Assembly (NCBI GenBank): GCA_020086605.1
Contig: JACBWW010000002.1
Location: forward strand, 22,619,405 to 22,683,404
DNA length: 64,000 nt
Reading direction: 5' to 3'
Origin: Lanius collurio
Lineage: Eukaryota > Chordata > Aves > Passeriformes > Laniidae
This document shows, one piece after another, positions 12,901 to 24,552 of this stretch. The notes under the pieces are model-generated. The model saw only the letters and a list, made by a program, of their open reading frames with translations, made no database searches and was not told the DNA's origin. The position numbers and the translations under genes were made by a program. Position 1 is the first letter of the stretch. The number at the start of each line of letters is the position of its first letter.

Positions 12901-15494
12901 TTTTGTATATTTTTTCCTCGGCACAAAAGGAAAAGCTCCCCCATTTTTTTTTTCTACTGTACTTACCCCTTTTTAAAGCACCCAGACAGCTTAAAGACAT
13001 AGATGTAGAGTCTGAGTATCCAGAATCTATGTGAAAAACAATATTATCAGAGGATCAATCTGAAAACCTGTATTTCAGTGAGCTTTGTGCCATTTCCTGA
13101 ATAACAACTTCAGATCTCATGTACTGTCTTATAATTATAAAAAATATAACTTGGTATAGAATGCAGTGTGTCAGCTTTGATTATGCCAGCAGAGAAAGAC
13201 ATGGGATACAGAGAAAGAATAAAGGAAGAATGATGGCTGTCTACTGGCTTATCAATTTACATCTCTCTACAGTAAATCTAAGTCCTTTGTGCTGTCAGTC
13301 ATGCACTCCTACGGCAGTGATTGTTGGAATATGAAAATCACAGCTTTGAGATCCATTTGTACATTCACATATTTGCACAGCCTTTATGGGTTTATTGCTT
13401 CAGCAGCTGCAGCATCCCCCATCAGCATGAGTCCTGCAATCTGAGGCTTGATATTTACCCCCACTATGCAGCTTATGAGCAACAATCTATACCAATACTC
13501 TCTGAATCACCACCTTTTCAGTTCAAATTGTGAAGGAAAATGGAAAAAAACCCTCAGGAAACTGTAAAAGTAACAAACGATCAAGTGTTAGATGACCTAT
13601 TTCAGGCCTATAAATTTCAATAATATGTTGTGATTGTGGATAGAAATAACACACCTCCTCATCAAATATTTACTGTGACATAAATAATCACCTAGCCAAC
13701 ATCATGCTTTTGAGCACAGTAACAGCAATTGCATATTTTCAGTGAAATGACACAGTGGAAATTGATGAAGACAAGAAGGCATGAACAAAATCCACCTCAC
13801 TGCTGCCATCACCCCCATGGCAACTGACAGCAGCAAGGAGCAGCTTCCTGGAAATTTCAGAGGCATGGAGTTCAAAAAACAAAAAATCATGCTTGTCACA
13901 GGTACAATGCATGGTTATGCACACACACACACTCCACAACTAAATTTTCTATGAGCTGAGCAGTAATTTAGGGCCTCACTGTCCCCATCTCTCTTCCATC
14001 TGGACCAACATTCAGGATAAGGTCAGCAATGTTTCTTGCTCTTGTAAAACACACATGGTGGTAGAAAAGTCTTTTTTCAAACCTTTTATGTGGCCTGTGG
14101 GGGCAAACACTGCACCATGTAAATTTCCCACAGGGCCACAGGAAACTAGCAAAGAGGAAGAAAAGAATCAGAAACTATCCTTCCTCTAAGAACTGCTCTC
14201 AGCTATTTTCCTACCATGGAGTTAGCATTAAAATTTATAGCAGAATACTAGCCCTCATCCAAATACTTGAATACTATTTGTCTCTAATGGGATAAGAATT
14301 GTGATGCAAGGAAAACAAAAGACTCTAGAAAATATGGCAGGATAATGAATTATTGCTGATTTCCTGAACTTACGTAAGTTGATCAGAATCCCTTAGAAAA
14401 CTCTCCAAGCAATGTTTCTATCTTAAAATTCTCTGCATTAAAAAAGGAGAAGACTGTCATATTCATGTGCTCAGCTTTTGAGCTGCATTCTGTAAGGCAA
14501 GAACAATTCTTCCAGATCAGCAAATCTGTACAATATGGCAGTGTTTGGTTCCCACACTGAATAAAACATGGTCTGTCCTATCCAATTGTTTATTAGACTT
14601 GGCATTATTTTCCCACTGTAAACATTCCTAATAGCGTTGGACTATTTTCACAGTGAAGTAACAAGAAGAGCATGAAATCACTCCTTGTCTTTAAAGTAAA
14701 CACATACACTATGTTTTGAGGTCTTTCCCTTGTGTTGAGGCTGAAGCATCTTAATGTTAGGTACTCTTTGGGGCTGCCACTGAAGAAGATTGTTTCCTCC
14801 TTGACATCTCATAAAATCCAAAAATTCCTGTGTCTAGGAAGAAAGGGTATTACAGGCAAGTAAATGACAACAGAGAGAGAAGGCTGATGATGTTTTCACA
14901 ATTTACCCTTAATTTTATCTGGAAAAGATATTTGATACCTGAAGTTTGTTTTGAACCAGTAAGAGGACCAGCACTTGTTATTGGAAATAAATAACCCTAA
15001 ACAGTAATTGCTCTTTTTGCAGCTCCTTAGATGTCTGCATTACCTCAACCCAAAACCAATCTCCCTTGAAGCAAGATAATCACAACCTGCACCACCATGA
15101 AGAGCAACATTGGGATTAATCTAAGATCCACTGGAGTCAGTAGCCTGTTAATGATAATGGCCAACTGAGGATGTTCAGGAAGCAACAGAAAAAGAAAAGA
15201 AGGGCAACAGTGAGGTACAGTTATGGCCTTGCATTTCTCTTTCATGGTTGTGTATCGTTTGAATGAGACTGAATTTTTATTCTATGCTGCTGCCTGTTCA
15301 AAGTGCCCCACTGAGTAAAAGACAGAACCCAGAATATAGTGCAGTGAATATCTGGTCTTGAGTTTTGACTACCATGTCTGGACAATCTTGCCAAAACCCT
15401 GAAGATGTATCTGTGCCCATAACACAATCAAGTCCATTAGAACGCTCCTCTGTCTTTCTCTTACTCCATGTTCTTTCACCTCTGAGACATGTTT
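9961..15494. other. Non-coding flank, no gene seen
   Basis: Mixed composition, with AT-rich stretches around 10.8-11.6 kb and 12.2-12.4 kb. It contains the short CA repeat at 13.92 kb. No exon, RNA gene or transposon was recognised. Confidence 0.65.
13920..13931. repeat. Short (CA)6 microsatellite
   Basis: Twelve bases of alternating C and A after GGTTATG. Short and of the ordinary kind. Confidence 0.85.
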
Positions 15495-15860
15495 TTGCAT
15501 AAGAAGTACTTGAATGACAGCCCTAGCAGCAGCCTATCACACCACAATAATAAAGGATTAATTACCTCCGTTGTCAGCACTCTATTATTATTTGTAGTAC
15601 CAAGTGCCTGCTCTATTTTTGTGAGCTACAAATGCCTGGGAACACCGAAAAGAAGACACTGTGCATTAATTCAACAAGTCTGCTAGCCTGCACCTGTGTT
15701 TAATTAGCTACTCTCAAATCAGACCTGCAGAGCCAGGAGCTGCAAGTGAGAGCACTGCTGACTGCTGGCCTGGCTGGGCTGTCAGAGTAATTAATTGCAT
15801 TCTTACTGTGGCTCTCTGTGCAAACAAAAGTTAATCATTTACTGGGAAAGTCTGAGCTGA
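15495..15860. promoter_or_regulatory. Candidate conserved non-coding element rich in TAATTA
   Basis: Three TAATTA homeodomain cores lie within 235 bases (15,559-15,564, 15,701-15,706, 15,788-15,793), together with an E-box CACCTG (15,691-15,696) and several ATTAAT or CATTAAT motifs. Such clustering is typical of developmental enhancers in gene-poor flanks. Conservation cannot be measured from one sequence, so this is inference. Confidence 0.3.
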
Positions 15861-17130
15861 TGCTTCTCCACCATCTGAGCCAGTGTGTAGAACATTTCAA
15901 TAACAGCATTCCCCCCTTAATGTTTACTGCTTGCCTCCCAAAATGAAGTGCTCACCACATCTGTGCTGCTGAAGACCTACATGGAGGCAGGGGTTAAGAG
16001 GTATAAAGAAAAAAAAAGGAAGTGAAAATCTGAACTAGAGAAGTGCTGACCACAAAAAAACCACCACTCAGCAGCTGTCCCAAACCAAAGGCTTCTTTGG
16101 GCAGAGGTTTGGCGAAATGACAGCTAATAACCTGGCTATGTTGTCATTCCTCTTGCCTTCAGCTTTAGTGCTCATGTAAGCTTCAAGATATTCACACACA
16201 ATAATGGTTGTGTCCTCAAAGCACACTTTCAGAAAGAGGGAAGCACCATTATTGCTATTAAATGCATGACAAAGAGAGTAGCAAAGGATTTTCTCCAAAG
16301 TTTCCACAGAAACCAGCAGAAAAGCAAGGTGCACTGCACCTTGGCATGGTTGTTGTTTTCACCACAAGAACATTACTCGTTGCCAGGAGCTCAAGTGACC
16401 ATGGGCATCAGAAGGCTGGCAAAAAGCCACTGCACGAAAGGGCTTAGGCATGGAGATGACACCTTCAAACCAAGCAGTACCTGTGAAGCATGTCTGAACA
16501 GAGAGAACGGGATATGGGCCTGAACAGGAGCCTTGCACTTCCTTCATTGCAAAAGGAGCAGGTTGGTTACTGCTCACAGCCTTGTCTTCTGCTCCTTCAT
16601 CCAAGGACAGCCAGCACCATTTCCAAATGGCATAATGGGGCTGGAGCAAGGACGAGGGGGAGAGGGATGGCAGAGCCAGGCAATGCTAGGAACAAAGAGA
16701 CAATTATTTTCTCTGCTTGCTGGAATAACCTTCAGGGGTGATCTGGACTTTTTTCCATACTATTAGACTGCAAATGGACTGTTTGTTTGCAAAGAGGGGA
16801 GAAGGACTCAACCAACAACAACCTTTGAAACTTTTGAAACACACAATTTAGAAATTATGGGCTTTCCTTTTAAATTTTTTTATTTTGCTTTTTGAGAGCA
16901 GCCTGGTACATCTCTTTTTAAAATTAATGGCATACACTTGATCAAAAATGCTAAAATGCTGGTTCCAGCAAATTACACAGATAATTAAGCCTAATTTCAA
17001 TAATGCTCTGATACACTACTAATAAATCTTTGGGCTCATGCATTCCTTGAATATATACAAGCTACTTCATGAGCACCAAATTTCACCCTCTCAGCTCCTT
17101 TTCTGTCAAGCTTTGGCAACCCCAAGTTAA
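15861..17130. other. Non-coding flank, no gene seen
   Basis: Overlapping short frames on both strands at 16.26-16.76 kb share no codon or family signal and look incidental. Nothing else was recognised. Confidence 0.6.
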
Positions 17131-17225
17131 ATTCTGCTGTCAGTTATATCCTGTAAGTCTGGAGCAATTGCTTGTCCTCAGTGGCATAACTCAAGATTAC
17201 AGCTGTGTAAATGAGCACAGAATGT
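17131..17225. repeat. Degenerate inverted-repeat element (ancient, unclassified)
   Basis: The left arm reads ATTCTGCTGTCAGTTATATC and continues CTGTAAGTCTGGAG. The reverse complement of the right arm reads ATTCTGTGCTCATTTACACA and continues GCTGTAATCTTGAG. The two arms align over about 35 bases with scattered differences and a central segment around CCTCAGTGGC. The pattern resembles a hairpin-like interspersed sequence that I recall from sauropsid genomes; I cannot name the family with confidence. Confidence 0.45.
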
Positions 17226-20200
17226 AGCTTGAGATGTTGTAAATCTGACCTTCAGCTTGCTTCCATGAAAGGGGAAAACCTAGGAACTTGTTTTCACATT
17301 CACTAAGCTTCTTGAAAAACTACCCTGCATAAATATTATGATTTCAGTCATAGATATAGCAGATTTAAAATGGAGTTAAACCTGCCTAGTATCTGGGTCT
17401 ACCAGCAGGGGAACGATGATAAATATAATATTTATGAGCTACCACAAGCAACGCTTGCTTTTAAACACGGACATGCTCTTTGGCTCAAGACCTTCAGCTT
17501 TTTCTAGGTCACTGCTTAACCTCAAGATACTGCAGCATTTCTTCACCAGCAGTGCTTGAATGTTGGTCACTCACCCTCCATGGGCACTAATCGCCAGCCT
17601 CCCAACCCACTTAGCTGGGTCTCTTGTTTTGAGGGGGGTCTCAGAGTTTGTGCCTCACAGACCACATCTGGAGAGTGGACCTGGTCATCACCATTGCTCC
17701 TGCTGAGTTGTTAGCTCCTTGCTCCCCTGAAAAGCATTTGGGGCCATGTCTTTACATGGTGATGGATGGGTTCATTCCTAGTGCCCTCACAGGACTTTGC
17801 ACTGGCTCAGCGACACTTTTGCCTGTGCTCTCAAAATACCCACAAGGAGACAGGAACCAGGAAAGTGAAATTTCCCTTTTTATCCTGGTACCTCATGACT
17901 AGCAGGCCCAGCAAATAAGAGAAACACTCTCTTTCCCAGACTCCTTTAGCCACCACTTATCTGAATGGTATTATAGATGACTTGTCAGATAGAGGGTATG
18001 GTAATACACTTACCAAACAGAGTTAGAAGAATGAATATCACAAAAAAGCAGGCCTCTAAACAAAACACCAAAAAGACAAGGGAAAATAATAATTGAAGTG
18101 CCTTTTGTTTGTGGAAGCATAAGTTAACTAATTAATGATTTTTCTAAACAACTGATTTTGGAGAAAACATCATTTGCTGAAGTGCAGTACAATCCTTGCG
18201 AGGTTGTGATTTGCAGTTATGAAAGCATATCTCTGTTATTACCAATATACACGTCTGAAGGGTTAACTAATTTTAGGCTAGGAAAAACACCAAAATACTG
18301 CACGGTAAGTACTCCTATACATGTTAATTTTGATCATCACATTATCTCTTTGCTCTGATATGTCCACATAACATTCAGAAATCTCTGACAGGCCACTAAG
18401 TATAATAAATTGCTGGCCTATACATTTCAGAACTTTTATCTGTCCAAAGAATAAAATGATGGCTCTGCACCACAGCACACAGCTGGAAAAAGCTGGACAA
18501 AGATGCACATATCAGTGGCAGCAAAGATATTTATCTACGGAAGAAAAGTTTGCAGAGTATATGTCAGCATCTTATTTGCTTCTAGACTGCACTATCAATC
18601 TTTGGCTTTACCCAGACTTAGAAGTCATTGCATTATGCAAAATACTTTTGAACAAGCAGCATCTCTTGTCTTCATTTCCAACTTTCTTTAAGCATAATTT
18701 GATGTATTACCACAAATGAATGGATGAGCCACAAAATCTCATCAAAATGAGAAGGGAGACTGGATCTGAGTCTGATGACCTGTAATTTGCCTGCTATTGG
18801 GGGGGCTGCTTTTAAAAACTGGACCAAACTCACTTTGTGCTGATTGCTATTTTAACCACTTAAAATATTTTAATATATAATTTCCATTTTTCTGTCTATG
18901 TTAAGCAGTGAATGCACTTTCCATTTTCATTCCCAAACTGAAAAAGCAATGGAACAGTGTTTGAAGAAGCCATTTCAGACACATGTCAGCACAGGTATAT
19001 ACCTTGAAACAGCAGTGGTGGCAATATTCTTGACTAGCACCACCAACAGAGTACTAGGAAACTCCAGAAGGTCAGCTAAGGACCTGTATTGATGATGAGA
19101 AGTAAGAGGGAATTTATCTTTACTTTAAATTGAGCATTGTTTCTGTGATAAAACCTTTCAAGTGCATGGCTTGTTTTGGAAACTGTGGGATCTGAAATGT
19201 CTTCCGCAAAGAGGGATTGTTTCTGTGGAACTGGAACAAAATTATCAACAAGTATTTAGACTAAAAAAATCAATAATAAAATAACCTAGATTTAATTGAT
19301 TCTTTTTTCCTCTCCTGATTTCCACTAGCTTACCACTTCTTCAGGCTTTGTCTTGAGCTAAACATCACTGTAAACTGATGTGTTTGGTGTAAAATAATAA
19401 ATTTCATCCAAGACCTTTTGAGTTACAGGTCATTTAATATAGTAACTGTGAGCAAGGCGAGCCCCCATTGTGCTCCCACTGATGTCAATGAGTATTTGCT
19501 GCCTGTGAGTTCAGAAATGAATACCAACTCCGGCTGTGGAAGATCACTCCTAATCTAAATTTGTAACACACTGCCACTGTCTGTACCTCATTTTCTGGGT
19601 CCCCATCTTCAGGCTCCCAGAGATTAATTTGCAGGGTAGAGAGGTGCTATTGGAAACAGGGAAGGTGATCTCTGTTTCGCCGTTTGGATGCAGGTGCTGT
19701 CCTATGCTCACAGCCCTTGTGAAGGTCTCTTCCCTACTTCCATCCTAAATGCAGGCAAGTAAATGCAGGTGCAAAGGGCAGAGCTTACCTGGTTATGGCC
19801 TTGTGCCTGCAGCAGAGTGGCAATACTCCAGGGAAGCAGAGAATATAGAAAAAAAGAAACAAGAAGTGGGAATTTATGCCCAAGACAAAAAAAATAAAGC
19901 ACCAAAACACAAACAAAAAGGTCAATTTGTCATTTTGTGTTAGTGCTGGCAGAAAGCTGGGTGCAGACACTGTCATTTGGTTCTGGTTCTGGTCAGGATT
20001 TTTATTAAAACAGACAAAACACAAAACTAAATAAGCCCCAACAAAACACTTTTATCATTTCAGTAAAAACTAACCATGACCTCTTGTGTCTGGCTAACTT
20101 ATCAGGTGGAAAATATTAATATCATAAAGCTCCAAGCAATCTCAACAAAAGCAAGGCCCTTGAGTTTCCTACAGGGCCCTGCCCAGTTAGTTGACCCTCT

Positions 20201-23200
20201 TTTTTTATTTTTCTCTCTACAACTAAGTTTTTTTAGGAAACAAAAAGAATATGAACACTTCAGTATACCCAGTCAGCTGTGAACAGGCAAAGGATGAAGA
20301 TGCTCTGCTGAGAATGCCACAGGGAGAAAACGACTGATCCTCTGCAGAGTCCAAGGAACCCAAAACCTACTGAATAGCGAGAGTGAAAAATAAAGAGATA
20401 AAATAAACCCAAGCCAACCACAAAGGATGTTTATATACTCAGGAAACAGCATCCATCCATGGCCCAATATTTCAATTCACAATTCTGATATGTTTCAATA
20501 TATTTTTGTCTCAGCTACATAATATACCATTCCTTAAATGCATGCATATATATTAGTTCTAAAAGACTGTACAGTTTCTCTTGTTGCCCAAGCTTTATTG
20601 TGTCAGATTGTCCCATGTTTATAAAGTCTTTCTCTGTTGCTGTGAGATAGACCTGGGCAAATAAAAATCTATGCCTGCCTGACTGCGTAGGAAAACACTG
20701 ACCCCGAGTAACCACCACGTGCAAACAGTGTGGACAGATCAGATTTCTCTCCTTTAACCTGTTCTGCTCTTGGAATATGAGAAGCAGGTCAGCATTTTTG
20801 CAACAAGACTTTGAAGACCAAGGTCTTCACTTGAGTAGTTGCTGGCTAGAAACAAGGGGAACCTCTGGCACACAGATGGCCAGTAAAATGTGGACTCTGC
20901 AAACACTTAGGTGAGTGTTAAAGTATAAAAGTATTGGGTAAAACCCAGCCCCAATGATATCCATGACATTTTTAGTGGTAGCATCAATGGGGGCAAGACT
21001 TTATTTGATGGGTTTAATTTATAATTTAATGTCAAGGGCCAGAGCTCAGATTGTTCTTTACTCATCATACATGATTAATACTGAGCTTGAAGTAGCACCA
21101 GATAACCAAATTACACAGGCAAATACAAACATTATGATGGACTGCAGCAGTGTAAGTGAAAAATATTATTCATCTTCCAAGAGAAAAGAAATATTTTTTA
21201 AATTAACCTTTAATTTAATCTATCCCTTTAGAATATTAGCTTAAGAGAAAAACTTATTACCCCTTGGAAGATATACCCATAATGGAGACTTCTCAGGTAT
21301 CTCTCACAAAAACATTCAAAATAGGTGTGAACATACACTCTAGGTTTTCCATAAATGCCAACATTTTTTTCCTGGTAAATATTGTCCCTTGCTTTATCTC
21401 TGCCAGTTGGTATCACCTCAGACCAATAAATCTATGCAGGAGTCCATAACTACTTGCTGCTCTCATTGGATTAGCAATGATTACAAGTGACTGCTGCATA
21501 GATATACTGGATGGAGTCCAATCTCTTTCCCCATGGCATGTATGCCTCCCACCACTGCAGGATCCTCCAAGAGATATTTTCCTGCTCTCAGGCAGTATGG
21601 GTGCTCCTGGTAAACCAGCAAAGCACAAGGTCTGCCCCCTTTCTCAGATCAAAAAGACCACTGAGCATTTGTTAACAATGAGTTGTCCCATTTTCAGAAG
21701 GTCCATCTTGCATCCTACACTGCCTGTCTACACAAATCTACCTGGAGGACAGGCAATAATCACATATGCTAATCCTACGGACCAGAGGCTAGGATAATTT
21801 AACACAGCTTCTTCAGAATGCCCCTAGGAGTGACAGAAGAATTGCCATGCCCATTTTCCATGGCAACCACAACCAAAAAAGCAGTGTCATATGAAGAAAA
21901 TACTTTGTTAGAAAGGAAAATACTAATTTCACCCTGAGACTGCACTAAGCAGACAGGGTCCTGCAAAGCAGACAGTCGAAGCACAGAGAAGCCGAAGAAT
22001 AAATACAAAGGAATTCACTTCCCAAAGAAGACAATATTGGTTATGGTGGGCTCAAGGCCAAAACAAATAGAGATGTGTTGATTTTACAATTGCCCACAGG
22101 CTTATTTTGTTGTGGGAGAAGAGAGCCTTAGAAACCTTGAGCTATTTTCCATTGCAGGAAGCCCCTAGTAATAAGAATGTACAAACTTCCCATTGTTTCC
22201 CTGGGAGTCCCTTGGTTGCACCAGGTGTGCATTAGTCTGCTGGCACCAGGACCCTCTAAACCAAGACAGAGGTTCTGAGAGGAAGGAGCAGGCTAGAAAG
22301 ATGAAAGAAAGAACAATTTCATGTGAATGTGGAGAAGGACAAAAAAAAAAAAAAAAAAAAAGGGAGCAAAACCCACTGGACATGAACTACGGTGCCCCTG
22401 AGTGAAAGCCTACTCCTACCCCAGGAGGATAGAAAAGTATCCATGACTACACTCAACAGGCAGACTCATGAACATCTCCTCAATTGGCCATAAGCAAGGA
22501 ACACTCAAGGGAATGCCAGGAAAATGCACCTTATGCTACTGGTGAAAAATAAGTATTTGTTCTGTGGCAAAGGAGTAACATGGAAAGAAAAGACTGGGAA
22601 GCCACAGTGGTAACTGAACCCAAATAGTAATTGCATTGCAATGTCTGGGAATCCTGCCTCTGTACAAGTAAAAATGTGTTCAGACATCCTGAAGCTGTTC
22701 TCTAAACATGCTCTAGCAGTGATGCTTTCTGCACTCAAGTTTGTGCTGAAGACAGTTAATTCATATAGATGGAAAAAGTCAGATGGATGGATTGACCTTG
22801 GAACTTGGCCTAGTTCTTAGTCTCAACAAGAAAAGCACTGTTCATTTTGCATAGCAAAGCCTGAGAGGTGAGCACAAGAAACCCCAGGATATGCTGGTGA
22901 CTTGCTTGGGAGTTCTGTTCTCTTAAATCCACTTCAATTTGAGTCATTTCTCCCTTTGCTACAAACATTCCCCAAGCCCCACAGGGGCATGAAATCAGAA
23001 CCAGTACTTTTCCCAACACATGGCTGAATGGAACAAGAAGTCAGGAGAGCTTGGAGAAGAAGCTCCAGGTAAAATCCTCACAGATTCAAGGAAGGATAAG
23101 GCCTGGTATTGTAGTGCCTGTAGCCTTCCACTTGGAAGTGGCCCTCCTGCCCTAAGACTTTCAGTGAAGGACAAGCGCAACAAGGAGAACTTGCCCTGGG

Positions 23201-24493
23201 AGCCAGATAAACCTGCTCACTCCTTTCCATAGGATGAAGTGTTTCTGAAGATTCAATCCTGTGTCCTCAATAACAGTGGCCAGTTTGTCTTCTGAAAGGT
23301 GGGAAATATCTATCACCTAGATTGCTGGTTTTGGAGTTATCGTGACACGGATATTGGATGTTGCCATGAGTATGAAAGTTAGAGGGACCAACGAGCAATG
23401 ATCCCTCTAACCTTTCAATCCTTGTGCTGGCTTATTCTGTTGAATAAAATGCTTTGGTCTATAGACTGGAGCCTGAACTGGGTCACTAAGTACCTTCACT
23501 ACATTTGGGCCCATGTAGATGCTGCCTTGAAACCTTTCTCAAGCCCATTTAAAGACCTCAGTCTTGAACTTTGTGGTCATTATGTTTATAATTGGTGTTT
23601 AAAATGCTGTACTCTGTGCCCTGGGTGGGCAGCCCACCAGCTTTCCAGCAAGGATTCCAGGAAAATCTCTGGTGCTCTCTGCACCTTGATTCCAGAAGGG
23701 CAGCCGGGCTCCAGAAGACTCTCAGGGTGGTGATGCAACACAGCACAAGTGGCTGTGATGTAGCAGCTCTCTCCTGGGCTAGCTTAATCTATCCTTGCTC
23801 CCCATAGCCCTGCAAATAAGAGCCACTCTTTCCAAGGGGGATGCTGTATGCTGGAGACTGTTTGCCTTCCCAGGTTTCTTCTGCATCTGCTCTCCCCAGG
23901 GCAGCAGCAGCAGACCCAGATCTGGGTGGCCAACACAAGGACACACACCTGCAGCACAGAGGGTGGTCAAGACAAAAACCCCTACAGTGGGTGAGCAGCC
24001 ATGCTCAAGCCCATCTCAAGCAGGAGTCCTGTCACCTGCTGACAAGTGACACACTAGAAAATGTAAAAACCTTCTCTGCTGCCTTTTCCCCTCCCAATCC
24101 AGCATAAATCATAAATCAAAAAGCAAAAGACATAGAAGCCAGTTGGCTTTTCCTCTTTGCTGACTCACCTGTCCCTTGTCCTTGTCCTTTTGCCAGAATG
24201 GAAAGCACAGGTTCCAAAGGCCCAGGGAGCTGTCTCTCAGGTTGTCCAGCTCAGCTGGAAGCAGAAAAGCCCAACGCAGGTGGCAAGAAACCTATTCTGG
24301 TGAGAGCTCATCTGGGAACTGCAGACTGAATTTGGCAGCTCCCCTCCAAGCTCCCCACTCTTTCCTTGGAGCAAGAGTGAACATAGAACCTGCCCCAGCT
24401 GGAATCTGGGATCTACTCTCCCCTGTGGGAGGTTCCAGAAAACAAAGGGGCAGAGCCTGTAAGCTGTAGAAGGCCTCCTCATAAAGTTACCAA
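17226..24493. other. Non-coding flank with traces of old repeats
   Basis: Mostly unique sequence. At about 19,440-19,640 the stretch with CCCACTGATGTCAATGAG resembles fragments of old sauropsid repeats, but I cannot assign it. The A21 run is at 22.34 kb. No exon was recognised. Confidence 0.55.
22341..22361. repeat. Poly(A) tract, 21 A
   Basis: Uninterrupted run of 21 A. The upstream sequence shows no SINE or LINE body, so it may be a simple homopolymer. Confidence 0.9.
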
Positions 24494-24552
24494 GAGACAA
24501 AATAAAATAAAACAAAACAAAATAAATAAATAAAATAAAACAAAATAAAACT
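24494..24552. repeat. A-rich simple repeat (AAAAT/AAAAC/AAAT)
   Basis: Interleaved AAAAT, AAAAC and AAAT units with no transposon body attached on either side that I can recognise. Confidence 0.85.

Noticed and set aside
24494..24552. A-rich tract as a retroposon tail
   Set aside because: No SINE, LINE or processed pseudogene body is recognisable beside it; simple repeat is the better call.
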